50,457 nucleotides of DNA from Lachnospiraceae bacterium (GCA_028693705.1 JAQUUX010000008.1:1-50457), one strand, 5' to 3'; counted from the first letter of the stretch, positions 7,898-17,785 are shown. Notes: generated by a model not told the origin, from the letters alone. Program-made: numbers and translations.

Positions 7898-8350
7898 TTA
7901 TTTTTTCTCTGCTGCTACAACATTCAGATCCAATAAGGAAATAAGACCACCCTCATACTGTCCAACAGCTGAGATGTAATAAGTTTTTTCTTCTTTATTC
8001 CCATGAGAAATTTTTTCAATCTGATCAGTTCCCAATGTTACCACTTCTTTTACCTCATCCACGATAAAACCAACCATTCCCAGCTGTTCCATCTTCAAAA
8101 TAATAATACGTGAATTTTTGGTAATTTCGTCTTCCGGCAGATCCATTTTCAAACGAAGGCTTAGTACCGGCAGTACTTCACCACGCAGATTGATAACACC
8201 TTTTATGTAAGACGGTACCTTGGGCACTCTGGTAATATGCTGCATACGGACAATGTTATCAATAAATTCAATATCAATGCCATACTGTTCTTCCCCGATC
8301 TTGATAACAATATATTGTCTGCTTTCGCCAACTTCTTTTAATTCTTCCAT
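7898..8350 (-). CDS. cheW: Chemotaxis adaptor CheW
   Basis: CheW couples receptor tips to CheA in the membrane-associated chemosensory array. The 150-residue product is a single CheW domain of standard length. Conserved stretches are YGIDIEFIDNIVR (about residues 22-35), VPSYIKGVINLRGEVLPVLS (about 43-62) and a C-terminal GLISLLDLNV. There is no receiver domain, so it is CheW and not CheV. A strong GGGAGG lies upstream of the ATG. It follows cheA by 16 bases, the usual partner order. Confidence 0.96.
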   Translation of the reverse strand: MEELKEVGESRQYIVIKIGEEQYGIDIEFIDNIVRMQHITRVPKVPSYIKGVINLRGEVLPVLSLRLKMDLPEDEITKNSRIIILKMEQLGMVGFIVDEVKEVVTLGTDQIEKISHGNKEEKTYYISAVGQYEGGLISLLDLNVVAAEKK

Positions 8351-8366
8351 TTCTGCAGTCCCTCCC

Positions 8367-10520
8367 TTAAATCAATGCATTTGCATCAATAATCAATGCA
8401 ACTTCACCATCACCAAGAATGGTTGCACCACTAATGATCTTGCTCTTATTGATATATTTGCCTAAGGACTTAATAACAATTTCCTGCTGTCCCATGAGTT
8501 CATCTACAACAATACCTGCTAACTGATCGCCCTTCTTTACAATAACAACAATCAGATCATCGCTGGCATCTTTTCTGCTTTCCGTATCAAGTACGTCACT
8601 CAGACGAACAAGCGGAATAACAGCCCCACGTAAATTGATTACTTCTTTATTCTGGACATGTTTGATGTCACTTGGAGTGATATCCTCGATTGTTGTAATA
8701 GAGCCAAGAGAAATGGCATATTTTTCTTCACCAACAGCAACCATCAAAGCCTGAATAATAGCAAGTGTCAGTGGCAAACGAATAATCCAGGTACTGCCTT
8801 CGCCCAGTCTACTCTTTACTTCAACTTCACCGCTTAAGGATTCGATTTTACTCTTTACAACGTCAAGACCAACACCTCGACCGGAAATATCAGTTACTTC
8901 TTTTGTAGTAGAAAAGCTTGGAAGGAATAACAGATTGATTATCTCCTTCTCAGTCATACTCTCTGCCTGCTCCGGTGTAATAGTGCCACGCTCAATTGCC
9001 TTCTGTCTAACTGCCTGAGCATCAATACCGTTGCCATCATCACCAACTTCGATCACAACGTTATTACCATCCTGGTAAGCATCCAAAGTGATGGTTCCTA
9101 CTTCATTCTTGCCACGTCTGATACGTTCTTCTGTGCTTTCCAGGCCATGATCAGCTGCATTTCGTAACAAATGCATCAAAGGATCGCCGATTTCATCTAC
9201 AACGGTACGATCCAGTTCTGTATCTTCACCGGACATATATAATTCCATTTTCTTATTCAGTTTCTTATTCAGATCCCTGATCATACGAGGGAATTTGGCT
9301 ACTACACTTTCAATAGGAACCATTCGCACCTTCATAACAGACTCATGCAGGTCGGTGGTTACACTTTCCAGATATTCAATCTGTTCATTAAAGCCTGCAT
9401 TACCGCGATTATCCGAATTGTTAGATGCGGATACCAGGGAATTCTTAGCTATGATAAGCTCACTTACCAGATTCATTAATACATCCAGCTTTTCAATATC
9501 TACCCTGACGGTTCTGTTAACAACCGGTTTTGCTGCCGGTTTCTTATTCTCTGCCGGTTTTACAGCAGTCTGTTTTTCCGGTTCCGGTTTCTTTGCAGGC
9601 TGTGTCTCCAGTGCAGTCTGCTGTTCATTTGCCTTTGCTGCTGCCTTTGCTGCTTCTCTGGCTGCATCCTCAGCTGCTTCTGCTGCGACTTCTGCGGCTT
9701 CCTCTGCTGCGGCTTTATCAATTGCACGATCCAGATCCAAAGGTGCACCAATTGCATCTTCAATTTCAGATACGTTTTTAGCTGCTCCCAAAACTGCATC
9801 CAGTTCCTTGTCAGTAATCACAATGATGCTGAAATCAAATTCAAATTTTTCATCCTCAATATCCTGTGCGGACGGATTGGAAACAATGATTTCACCCAGT
9901 TCTTCAACTGCTTTAAACACAAGAAATGCTCGTGCTGCTTTTAGGATACAGGACTCCTGTACCTTGACAGTAACACCATATACCTTGTTGCCGGATTCCA
10001 ATGCTTTTCCGATTACTGTTCGTTCAGAATCACCCAGACTGATATCCAGCCATTTTTCATCAGATCCTGCCACATTTTCAGGTTTTGCAGCTTCTGCCTG
10101 TGTCACTTCAGCTTTCTTTTCTTCTGTAGCAGTATTCTCACCGTTTAATACATCATTTAATAATTTGATCAAAGGCTCATTGTCATTCGTGCCTTCATCT
10201 GCATCTGTCTGAATATTTGTAAGATATTCTTCCAATGCATCCAGACATTGGAACAGAATATCTATCATGTTTGCTTTTACTTTGATGGTTCCATTACGAA
10301 CCTCTGAGAAAACATTTTCCATATCATGTGTCAGAGTCTGCATTCTCTTGTAGCCCATGGTACCAGCCATACCCTTTAAGGAATGAGCCGCTCTGAATAT
10401 CTCGTTAATGGTATCCATGTTCTCCGGATCCTGCTCCAGCTCCAGAATCTGTGTATTCAGACTCTGTAAATGCTCTTTTGTTTCATCAATGAAAATCTCC
10501 AGATATTGACTTACATCCAT
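8367..10520 (-). CDS. cheA: Chemotaxis sensor histidine kinase CheA
   Basis: CheA autophosphorylates and passes phosphate to CheY and CheB. The 717-residue product shows P1 with His46 in FRAAHSLKGMAGTMGY. It then has a P2-like region (about 165-260) and an Ala/Glu-rich linker (about 270-300). The P3 dimerisation helices (about 345-400) precede the P4 ATPase (N box LMHLLRNAADHGLES, G1 VGDDGNGID, G2 GRGVGLDVVKS). The P5 CheW-like domain occupies the last 140 residues. All key motifs are present. The Ala-rich linker (EEAAEVAAEAAEDAAREAAK) is unusually low in complexity and may vary between strains. The stop is 1 base before the cheA-cheB junction, pointing to translational coupling. Confidence 0.97.
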   Translation of the reverse strand: MDVSQYLEIFIDETKEHLQSLNTQILELEQDPENMDTINEIFRAAHSLKGMAGTMGYKRMQTLTHDMENVFSEVRNGTIKVKANMIDILFQCLDALEEYLTNIQTDADEGTNDNEPLIKLLNDVLNGENTATEEKKAEVTQAEAAKPENVAGSDEKWLDISLGDSERTVIGKALESGNKVYGVTVKVQESCILKAARAFLVFKAVEELGEIIVSNPSAQDIEDEKFEFDFSIIVITDKELDAVLGAAKNVSEIEDAIGAPLDLDRAIDKAAAEEAAEVAAEAAEDAAREAAKAAAKANEQQTALETQPAKKPEPEKQTAVKPAENKKPAAKPVVNRTVRVDIEKLDVLMNLVSELIIAKNSLVSASNNSDNRGNAGFNEQIEYLESVTTDLHESVMKVRMVPIESVVAKFPRMIRDLNKKLNKKMELYMSGEDTELDRTVVDEIGDPLMHLLRNAADHGLESTEERIRRGKNEVGTITLDAYQDGNNVVIEVGDDGNGIDAQAVRQKAIERGTITPEQAESMTEKEIINLLFLPSFSTTKEVTDISGRGVGLDVVKSKIESLSGEVEVKSRLGEGSTWIIRLPLTLAIIQALMVAVGEEKYAISLGSITTIEDITPSDIKHVQNKEVINLRGAVIPLVRLSDVLDTESRKDASDDLIVVIVKKGDQLAGIVVDELMGQQEIVIKSLGKYINKSKIISGATILGDGEVALIIDANALI

Positions 10521-10521
10521 T

Positions 10522-11601
10522 TTACATTACCCCCACGTTCATTATTATTTCCTGTGCAATCTGATCCAGTGGTACGATCTGATCGGTAAGTCCTGCATTT
10601 TGAACTGCTTTAGGCATACCAAAAATTGTACAGGTGCTTTGCTCCTGTGAAATTACGTGTACTTTTTTCTTACTTTTCAGATTCTTGATTCCTTCTGTAC
10701 CATCAGCACCCATACCGGTTAAAACCACACATACTGCCTCATCAAAACGGGTAGCTCCCGCAAGGGACTCAAACATATAATTAGCACATGGTTTTACACC
10801 TTCTCTGGTCGGTTCATCCGTATAATGAATGGTATAACGACCTCCGGTGGTGGACAGATTCATATGTTTTCCACCCATTGCCAGATATACATGTCCATTT
10901 TCCAACTGTTCTCCCTCTACGGCTTCACTTACTGTGATCTCGCTTAAAGAATTCAATCTGTCTGCCAGGGATTTTGTAAATCCAACAGGCATATGCTGTA
11001 CTAACAAAACCGGGGCTTTTAAATTTTTGGGAAGCTTGGGAATAACTGACTGCAAAGCCTTTGGTCCACCTGTGGAACTGGCCATTGCAACAATTCTGTT
11101 TCCAGTGATCTTAGATGCATTTTTTTGCACTATACTCAGCATCTTGCGAGTCTTCTGGATTTCGTCAATGGAAAAAGTCTTCTTCCCCATCTCCGGCGCC
11201 CGGCTTTCAATTACGCCTTCCAGCACATCCAGCATTCGTTTCTGGAACTCATCCTCCCTGCATGAAATAGCATTTGTAGGTTTATGGATAAAGTCCAGTG
11301 CTCCCAGATCCAATGCATCCAGAGTAACCTGGGCACCTTCCTGGGTATCCGTACTAGCCATCATAATTTTTGCTGAAATCTTTTGCTTATTCAGTTCTTT
11401 CAGTAACTCTATACCATTCATAACAGGCATATTTACATTCAGAACTACCGCATCATATTTCTTTTTCTGTAATAAATTCAAAGCTTCCTGTCCATTTACC
11501 GCCCGATCCAGTACATGGAATCTATCATCGCTTTCAATTATATCACACAGTACTCTTCTCATAAGTGCAGAGTCATCGACCAGTAGAATATTTTTTTTCA
11601 T
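10522..11601 (-). CDS. cheB: Chemotaxis methylesterase CheB with Asn at the receiver phospho-site
   Basis: CheB demethylates and deamidates receptors. The 359-residue product has an N-terminal receiver (1-120), a linker, and the CheB methylesterase domain (about 165-355). The Ser/His/Asp triad is intact in ASSTGGPKAL, VQHMPVGF and TGMGADGTEG. The receiver keeps the acidic pair DD at 9-10 and the Lys of FIHKPTNA. However, the residue that should be the phospho-accepting Asp (position 55, in YDAVVLNVNMPVMNG) is Asn, encoded by AAT near 11446. Phosphorylation control should therefore be lost or altered while catalysis is kept. No cheR is seen in the window. Confidence 0.95.
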   Translation of the reverse strand: MKKNILLVDDSALMRRVLCDIIESDDRFHVLDRAVNGQEALNLLQKKKYDAVVLNVNMPVMNGIELLKELNKQKISAKIMMASTDTQEGAQVTLDALDLGALDFIHKPTNAISCREDEFQKRMLDVLEGVIESRAPEMGKKTFSIDEIQKTRKMLSIVQKNASKITGNRIVAMASSTGGPKALQSVIPKLPKNLKAPVLLVQHMPVGFTKSLADRLNSLSEITVSEAVEGEQLENGHVYLAMGGKHMNLSTTGGRYTIHYTDEPTREGVKPCANYMFESLAGATRFDEAVCVVLTGMGADGTEGIKNLKSKKKVHVISQEQSTCTIFGMPKAVQNAGLTDQIVPLDQIAQEIIMNVGVM

Positions 11602-11638
11602 AAGAACACTTCCTTTGCTTTCGTATTCAAAAAATAAG

Positions 11639-12367
11639 TTAGTTTTTTTCTTTATGTCTTACTTTTCTTTCTTCTTCGAAGATAAAACGAATAATTTCTT
11701 CTCTTTCATCTACATCCATATTCAAATACTGTACCCTGTGTTCATAAAAGCCTTCTCTATTCTCCATTTCACGAACAGTCAATACTTTTCCCACCAGGTT
11801 ATAGGTTTTCTTTTCTCCTTTAATCAAGAGATCGTACTTACAATATATCAGACTACCCGGTTCATAGGACTGGGAAGATACAAATCGAAGTCCACCGCCA
11901 CTGATATCTACCACAACACTTCTTTTTAATGGAAGTCCCGGGATCAGCAGATTCCTTTTCTCCTCCTCTACCGCCTTGATTTCCTCTGACTGCAGTGTTC
12001 TGGAATCCATTTCCAGCGCACAGCTAAATCGATAATACTCACGTCTCTGGTATTTTCTCAAATTGCTGGTCAGTTCCAGCAGCAGAATATAAACATTGTC
12101 GCTTTTATAACGATCTACAATTCTTGCGAAGCTCTGATATAGTCCGTTTTCTGTATAGAAACAGATATCATATTCACTATCCACCGGAAGCAGGATCAGT
12201 TTCGTCTTCTCCATTGGCATGGTGATTTCCAACCTGTCTTCGGATAAGACATCATATACCGTACTCACATAGGTTTTCTGGTTTTCTTCCCCTTCTGTTG
12301 TTCTTTTTACTGCCTGATATTCTACTTTTTGTCCCGGAAATACAAATTTTGATAACATGGTTGCCAC
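11639..12367 (-). CDS. YcgR/YpfB-like PilZ flagellar brake protein (c-di-GMP effector)
   Basis: YcgR-type proteins bind cyclic di-GMP and slow the flagellar motor through the stator or FliG. The 242-residue product has an N-terminal YcgR-like domain (about 1-100) and a C-terminal PilZ domain. The PilZ domain carries both binding motifs: RxxxR in QRREYYRFS (about residue 108) and D-x-S-G-G-G in VVDISGGGLRFVS (about residue 155). It starts at GTG 12367, with GAGG 8 bases upstream. The gene lies between flhG and cheB, which fits a motor-brake role and makes c-di-GMP control of swimming likely. Confidence 0.88.
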   Translation of the reverse strand: MATMLSKFVFPGQKVEYQAVKRTTEGEENQKTYVSTVYDVLSEDRLEITMPMEKTKLILLPVDSEYDICFYTENGLYQSFARIVDRYKSDNVYILLLELTSNLRKYQRREYYRFSCALEMDSRTLQSEEIKAVEEEKRNLLIPGLPLKRSVVVDISGGGLRFVSSQSYEPGSLIYCKYDLLIKGEKKTYNLVGKVLTVREMENREGFYEHRVQYLNMDVDEREEIIRFIFEEERKVRHKEKN

Positions 12368-12381
12368 TGTCCCATCCTCAC

Positions 12382-13257
12382 CTATTTTTTAGAATTAATA
12401 ATATGAGAGAAAAAAGCTGCCATTCCTCTCTTCTTTAATGACTGATTTACTTCCTTGTTCATTAAAATTGCTGCAATCTGCTCGTATGCAATTGCTGACT
12501 TTGAAGTCGGCGCCTGCATAGATACCGGCATCTGCTGCATAACTGCTTTGGATAACTGATTGTCCTGGGGCACTGAACCCAGGTATTGTATCGGCAGTTT
12601 CAAATATCTTGTCACTACCGCATTCAATTTGTTAAATAAAGTTCTGCCCTCTTCCATGGAATCTACTCTGTTAGCAATCACCTTAATCTGTGAAGATTCC
12701 CTGGAAAAACGGGGGTGTCTGGTTAACGCTTTCAATAAAGAATACGAATCCGTAATAGAAGTAGGTTCCGGTGTGGTTACCAGCAGTATTTCCCCGCTCG
12801 CTACCAGAAACTCCAAAACTGCATCGGAGATACCGGCTGCCGTATCTATAATTATTATATCGGTTAAAGCATCCAATTGAGCAAGATTTTGAATAATATA
12901 GGTCAGATAATCCCTGCTTAAATTCGACATTCCTGCAATACCGGAACCACCCGAAATGAATCCAACCTCCATAGGCCCCCAGGTAATAATATCTTTGATA
13001 TTCTTCCCCTGGTAAATCAAATCGCACAAATTATGCTTGGGCACCGCCCCAAACATAATCTCAATATTAGCCAGTCCAAAGTCAGCATCCAGAATAATAA
13101 CCCGCTGTCCCATCTTCCGAAACTGTATCGCCAGATTAATGGAAGTATTGGACTTTCCCACACCGCCTTTACCACTGGTAACAGTAATAACTCTTGCAAC
13201 CGGTCTGGCTGGATTATTGGCTTTAATGATATTTCTCAGTTGTTCTGCCTGATCCAT
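12382..13257 (-). CDS. flhG: MinD-like ATPase FlhG (YlxH), flagellar number/placement regulator
   Basis: FlhG is a membrane-cycling P-loop ATPase that stimulates the FlhF GTPase and controls flagellar number and position. The 291-residue product contains the deviant Walker A TSGKGGVGKSNTSINLA (about residues 31-47), the switch-like DADFGLANIEIMFG and DTAAGISDAVLEF. A C-terminal amphipathic helix is plausible. I start at the ATG at 13257, which has GGAGG 5 bases upstream; earlier in-frame codons would overlap flhF. The N-terminus DQAEQLRNIIK resembles the FlhF-activating helix of B. subtilis YlxH. It directly follows flhF. Confidence 0.93.
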   Translation of the reverse strand: MDQAEQLRNIIKANNPARPVARVITVTSGKGGVGKSNTSINLAIQFRKMGQRVIILDADFGLANIEIMFGAVPKHNLCDLIYQGKNIKDIITWGPMEVGFISGGSGIAGMSNLSRDYLTYIIQNLAQLDALTDIIIIDTAAGISDAVLEFLVASGEILLVTTPEPTSITDSYSLLKALTRHPRFSRESSQIKVIANRVDSMEEGRTLFNKLNAVVTRYLKLPIQYLGSVPQDNQLSKAVMQQMPVSMQAPTSKSAIAYEQIAAILMNKEVNQSLKKRGMAAFFSHIINSKK

Positions 13258-13267
13258 TTTGCCCTCC

Positions 13268-14602
13268 TTAATCCTCTGCCTTACGACCACCCAAAAGCTG
13301 TTTTACAGTTTTTTGGGGATTAAAATCGCTGATATCATCCGGTACATTCTGCCCATAGGTAACATATGAAAGAGCAGCTCCGGTATGCTGTCTGAGGTTA
13401 AACAGATTACCTAATGTCGTCGTTTCATCAAGTTTAGTAAAAATCAAACGATAATCTGTCATTTTCTTATATGTATCTGCAATGGTAATCAGATCACGAT
13501 ATTTTGTAGTAGCACTTAATACCAGATATATTTCTTTTTCTGTTTCAGTAGGGACTGCCGCAATAAATTTGCCCAGATTTTCCTTCTGTTCTTCATTATG
13601 ATGAGAATGTCCTGCTGTATCTACCAGAATATAATCATACTCATGAAGTTCCTGTATGGCAGCTTCCAGTTCCTCTACTGTATAAATAACACGGAATGGA
13701 ACCTCCAGAATATTTGCATAAGTACGTAATTGTTCCGCTGCTGCGATTCTATAGGTATCTGTTGTAAAGAGCGCTACTCTTTTCTTTTCTACCAGACTAA
13801 ATTTTGAAGCAATTTTAGCAATAGTTGTGGTTTTCCCCACACCTGTAGGACCCACAAAGAATACTACCTTGGGATTATTCTCTGCCGGCTGTATCTTGGC
13901 AGGTTTACCAAATTTCAGAATCATTTTCTGGTAGATGGTTGCCAGAACATAATCCAACGGAACATCCGTTTTTTCCATTTTCTCTAACTTATCTATTTCT
14001 TCCAGTAAAGGAGAGGCATATTCCGGTGCCACCTCATTTTCCAGCATGGTGCTGTATAATAACTTTTTAAAAACAGACAATTCAGAAGGCTTTTCATCTT
14101 CTGAGCCTGTTGTTATGGTTTCATCTGACTCTTCTTCCGTTTTCTGCAAATTCTGTTCCAGAAAAGACTGTAGATTATCCAGTTTCTGCGCAAGTCCGCT
14201 TGTTTTTGGATGCTGCGCTTCCGACATTAGTTCCTTTTCATTCTGCACAGCGCTTTTGGCTTCGGATTTTTTTGTTTCCACATTTCCCGGTTCAGCTTTT
14301 TGAGGTTCTACTGCTTTTTTCGTTTCAGATTTCTCAGCTTCTTCTGTCATTTTCTGCAGTTTTGCCACATCCGCAACGGCCTCGGCCACATCAGAAAGTC
14401 TGGGGGCGGAGGGCTCGGGATATCTTTCGTTTTCTTCTTCCAATGCAACAGTAACCTCTACCAGCTGTGGTTTCAGAAAACCGAACAGACCTTTTCTTTT
14501 TACATTTTTCACATTCATAATCACAACAGCATTGCCTAATTCTTTTCTGGCTGCTTCTGTTGCTTCTGCTTCATTTTTTCCCTGAAATTTTTTGATAATC
14601 AT
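13268..14602 (-). CDS. flhF: Flagellar SRP-type GTPase FlhF
   Basis: FlhF is a signal-recognition-particle-like GTPase that sets where flagella are assembled. The 444-residue product has the basic B domain (residues 1-60, with MNVKNVKRKGLFGFLKPQLV) and a long Glu/Lys/Ala-rich disordered linker (about 65-165). The N and G domains follow, with P-loop GPTGVGKTTTIAKIA (about residue 253), DTAGHSHHNEEQ and TKLDETTTLGNLFNL. Length is at the long end of the family because of the linker. Its stop and the flhG start are 10 bases apart, and its start lies 1 base past flhA, consistent with an flhA-flhF-flhG block. Confidence 0.95.
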   Translation of the reverse strand: MIIKKFQGKNEAEATEAARKELGNAVVIMNVKNVKRKGLFGFLKPQLVEVTVALEEENERYPEPSAPRLSDVAEAVADVAKLQKMTEEAEKSETKKAVEPQKAEPGNVETKKSEAKSAVQNEKELMSEAQHPKTSGLAQKLDNLQSFLEQNLQKTEEESDETITTGSEDEKPSELSVFKKLLYSTMLENEVAPEYASPLLEEIDKLEKMEKTDVPLDYVLATIYQKMILKFGKPAKIQPAENNPKVVFFVGPTGVGKTTTIAKIASKFSLVEKKRVALFTTDTYRIAAAEQLRTYANILEVPFRVIYTVEELEAAIQELHEYDYILVDTAGHSHHNEEQKENLGKFIAAVPTETEKEIYLVLSATTKYRDLITIADTYKKMTDYRLIFTKLDETTTLGNLFNLRQHTGAALSYVTYGQNVPDDISDFNPQKTVKQLLGGRKAED

Positions 14603-14603
14603 T

Positions 14604-16637
14604 TTATGCGGTCACCATCCCCACCGATTGTAATTCTACATTGGATTCTACTTCATTATACGACACAACGATCAAATCCTTCATATAATCTTCCGTCAAA
14701 CGTTTAAAATACATACGTACAATAGGAGAAGTTACAATAATAGGACTCTTTCCCAAATTTTCCAGTTTTTTTATCTCAGTTGTTACCGAACCCATGATTG
14801 CTTTTGTTCTTGCCGGATCCAACGTCAGATAAGCGCCTTGTTCTGTCTGTTTAACAGCACCCATAATCTCCTGTTCGATTTTAGGATCCAGAGTAACCAC
14901 ACTCGTTGTTTCATTTTGTGGAAAATATTTATTTGATATCGCACGCTTCAAAGCCTGTCTCACATACTCCGTCAAAATATCTGTGTCCCTGGATGTAGGC
15001 GCATAGTCTGCCAGTGTTTCAAAAATCGTAAGCAGATCTCTGATAGAAATACCTTCTTTTAACAAATTCTGTAATACCTTTTGCACTTCGCCCAGACCAA
15101 GCATCTTTGGAACCAGTTCGTCCACAACAGAAGGATTGCTTTCTTTTAAGTTGTTTACCAGGTTCTGTACATCCTGTCTGGTAAGCAGTTCTGATATGTA
15201 TTGTCTGATCACCTCTGTCAAATGGGTTGCAATAATAGACGGTGGATCAACAACTGTATAACCCATGCTCTCCGCCCGTTCTCTCTGACTCTCCGTGATC
15301 CAGATAGCCGGCAGATGAAAGGAAGGCTCAAAGGTGGGAATACCCGTTATCTCCTCTTCCACATACCCCGGATTCATAGCCATGTAATGGTCAAATAATA
15401 TCTCGCCTTCACTAACCTGTATCCCTTTAATTTTAATAATATATTGGTTTGGATTCAACTGAATATTATCACGTAAACGAATAATTGGTACTACGGTACC
15501 TAATTCCAATGCGATCTGTCTTCTGATCATAACGACACGGTCCAGCAAATCTCCGCCTTGATTAACATCAGCAAGCGGAATAATACCATATCCAAATTCC
15601 AGTTCAATAGGGTCCACCTGTAATAGACTGGTTACATTTTCAGGCTGGCGAATCTCTTCAGCCGCCTTCTCCTCTGCCTCTACTTCACCTTCAATCTGGC
15701 TGGTTTCTATCGTACCTGCCATAGTCCTGCCGCAGAGGATAAAGCAAAGACCAAGTCCGATGAACAGGATCATGTTCAAAGGTGTGACTATGCCAAGTCC
15801 AATCAAAATAGCACCTACCAGATATAATACCTTCGGCACACCAAACAGCTGTCGTACCAATACAGTACCGAAATCTGCGTCCTTACTGCCTTTAGTGACC
15901 AGAATACCTGTTGCCAGTGAAATTAAAAGAGAAGGAATCTGGCTTACCAGTCCATCACCAATTGTTAAAATAGCGTATTTATTTAAAGCAGATCCAATAT
16001 CCAGTCCCTGCCTTGTCATACCCATTGCAATACCGCCTACAATGTTAACGGCTGTGATAATCAGACCGGCTGTCGCATCTCCCTTAACGTATTTTACAGC
16101 ACCATCCATGGAACCAAAGAAACTGGCTTCCTGCTGGATTTTATCTCTTCGTTCCTTTGCCTGGGCATCTGTGATAGCCCCTGTATTCAAATCGGCATCA
16201 ATAGCCATCTGTTTACCTGGCATGGCATCCAGAGTAAAACGCGCGGTTACTTCTGCTACACGTTCAGTACCTTTGTTGATAACCATAAACTGGATAATAA
16301 TCAGAATAACAAACACGATAGATCCCACAATCAGATCTCCGCCACCCACATACTGTCCGAATGTTGAAACTACATTTCCAGGATTACCTGTAGTCAGGAT
16401 TAATCTGGTGGAAGATACATTCAATGCAATACGGAAAATCGTGGTAAACAGAAGCATTGTAGGATAGAAAGACATTTGCAGTACTTCTACGGCAAACATA
16501 CAACCAAACATGATTGTAAAAGCAACAGACATATTGCAGGCTAACAGCACATCCAAAAGCCAAGACGGAATAGGCACTATCAACATAATAAAAGCGGCCA
16601 GCATATACATAGCCACGCCTAAATCTGCTTTTTTCAT
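14604..16637 (-). CDS. flhA: Flagellar export gate protein FlhA
   Basis: FlhA forms the nonameric export gate of the flagellar type III secretion apparatus. The 677-residue product has about eight transmembrane helices in the first 310 residues. The conserved FHIPEP loop (FTLDAMPGKQMAIDADLNTG, about residues 138-157) includes the Asp needed for proton coupling. A soluble C-terminal domain (about 330-677) docks chaperone-substrate complexes. The ATG is preceded by GGAGGTGA at ideal spacing. It sits between flhB and flhF. No anomalies were noted. Confidence 0.97.
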   Translation of the reverse strand: MKKADLGVAMYMLAAFIMLIVPIPSWLLDVLLACNMSVAFTIMFGCMFAVEVLQMSFYPTMLLFTTIFRIALNVSSTRLILTTGNPGNVVSTFGQYVGGGDLIVGSIVFVILIIIQFMVINKGTERVAEVTARFTLDAMPGKQMAIDADLNTGAITDAQAKERRDKIQQEASFFGSMDGAVKYVKGDATAGLIITAVNIVGGIAMGMTRQGLDIGSALNKYAILTIGDGLVSQIPSLLISLATGILVTKGSKDADFGTVLVRQLFGVPKVLYLVGAILIGLGIVTPLNMILFIGLGLCFILCGRTMAGTIETSQIEGEVEAEEKAAEEIRQPENVTSLLQVDPIELEFGYGIIPLADVNQGGDLLDRVVMIRRQIALELGTVVPIIRLRDNIQLNPNQYIIKIKGIQVSEGEILFDHYMAMNPGYVEEEITGIPTFEPSFHLPAIWITESQRERAESMGYTVVDPPSIIATHLTEVIRQYISELLTRQDVQNLVNNLKESNPSVVDELVPKMLGLGEVQKVLQNLLKEGISIRDLLTIFETLADYAPTSRDTDILTEYVRQALKRAISNKYFPQNETTSVVTLDPKIEQEIMGAVKQTEQGAYLTLDPARTKAIMGSVTTEIKKLENLGKSPIIVTSPIVRMYFKRLTEDYMKDLIVVSYNEVESNVELQSVGMVTA

Positions 16638-16675
16638 CTGTTCACCTCCGTCCCGTTTTTTTCTCTATCTGCAGT

Positions 16676-17785
16676 TTATACCTTACCCTGTAAATGATAT
16701 ACGAAGGCTAGTACCTCTGCGACTGTCTGGTATAATTCCGGTGGAACCACCTGCCCTACTTCCACATTTGCATACAGCATTCTGGCAAGGGGCTTATTTT
16801 CCACAATTTCAATTTTATTTTCTCTGGCAACTTCTTTAATCTTCTGCGCCAGATAATCAGAACCTTTAGCAAGTACATATGGTGCATCATACTGCTCCGG
16901 GTCGTATTTTATGGCAACTGCATAGTGGGTAGGATTGGTAATGACCACATCTGCCTTCGGCAGCTCCTGCATCATACGACGTCTGGATACTTCCTGCATT
17001 TTGGCACGCTGCTTACCCTTAACAGCAGGATCTCCTTCCTGCTCTTTCATTTCATCCTTTACTTCCTGTTTGGTCATCTTCATATCTTCATGAAATTTGT
17101 ATTTTTGATAGGCAAAATCCATTACCACTATGATCAAATAGAATACACAGATCCTGATGCCAAGTCCCCATACCAGGTCTCCCATAAGCTGTATCGCCTG
17201 CCAGAGAGGTATGTCATACAATAGAAAGATCATATCCCTTTTGTCCGATAAATAGGAATAAGCTATATAAAAAATCAATCCAACCTTCAATATTGATTTT
17301 ATCAGTTCTACGAGAGAATTCATAGAAAAAAAACGTTTGAATCCATTAATCGGATTCATTTTACTGAATTTAGGCTGCATGGGTTTCCATGACACCTGCC
17401 ATTTCACCTGTATAAAATTTGTCAGAAAGGCAATTATGAATCCAATAATGAAGATGGGAAGCAGCATGATCAGCATTTGCAATAATACATTTCGAAACAT
17501 GGTAAACATGTTTCCCTCTGGTAAAAATCCATCATACATTTTCACAAACTCAGGAATTTTATCATATACAGATGCAAATAATTCCATAAATCCTTTGCCC
17601 ATTCTGCCTGCTCCAAAACGCAGTATCAGAAACAGACCCAGAAGACCGCATACATTCGTGATCTCACGACTTTTGGCCACCTGGCCTTCTTTTCTGGCAT
17701 CACTGAGCTTTTTACCGGTAGGTTCTTCAGTTTTCTCACCGCCAGGACCATCCTTGGCGAAGAACTGTAAATCCAGGGTCAGCAT
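16676..17785 (-). CDS. flhB: Flagellar export switch protein FlhB
   Basis: FlhB switches the export apparatus from rod/hook to filament substrates after self-cleavage. The 369-residue product has an N-terminal tail with GEKTEEPTGKKLSDARKEGQ and four transmembrane helices (about residues 40-225). The C-terminal cytoplasmic domain has the autocleavage motif NPTH at residues 284-287 inside ADVVITNPTHYAVAIKYDP. Cleavage between Asn and Pro is expected. FliK, the ruler that triggers the switch, is encoded upstream at 28362-29807. fliR precedes it and flhA follows. Confidence 0.97.
   Translation of the reverse strand: MLTLDLQFFAKDGPGGEKTEEPTGKKLSDARKEGQVAKSREITNVCGLLGLFLILRFGAGRMGKGFMELFASVYDKIPEFVKMYDGFLPEGNMFTMFRNVLLQMLIMLLPIFIIGFIIAFLTNFIQVKWQVSWKPMQPKFSKMNPINGFKRFFSMNSLVELIKSILKVGLIFYIAYSYLSDKRDMIFLLYDIPLWQAIQLMGDLVWGLGIRICVFYLIIVVMDFAYQKYKFHEDMKMTKQEVKDEMKEQEGDPAVKGKQRAKMQEVSRRRMMQELPKADVVITNPTHYAVAIKYDPEQYDAPYVLAKGSDYLAQKIKEVARENKIEIVENKPLARMLYANVEVGQVVPPELYQTVAEVLAFVYHLQGKV

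Noticed and set aside
9295-10212. Long open frame (305 codons) on the plus strand opposite cheA
   Set aside because: It is a mirror of the Ala/Glu-rich cheA linker; composition is Ser/Ala/Phe-biased, no ribosome-binding site or family match.
10847-11929. Long open frame (360 codons) on the plus strand opposite cheB and the PilZ gene
   Set aside because: It spans two well-supported minus-strand genes and their spacer and has no recognisable domain.
15760-16467. 235-codon plus-strand frame opposite flhA
   Set aside because: Antisense of conserved transmembrane helices; no start signal and no similarity seen.
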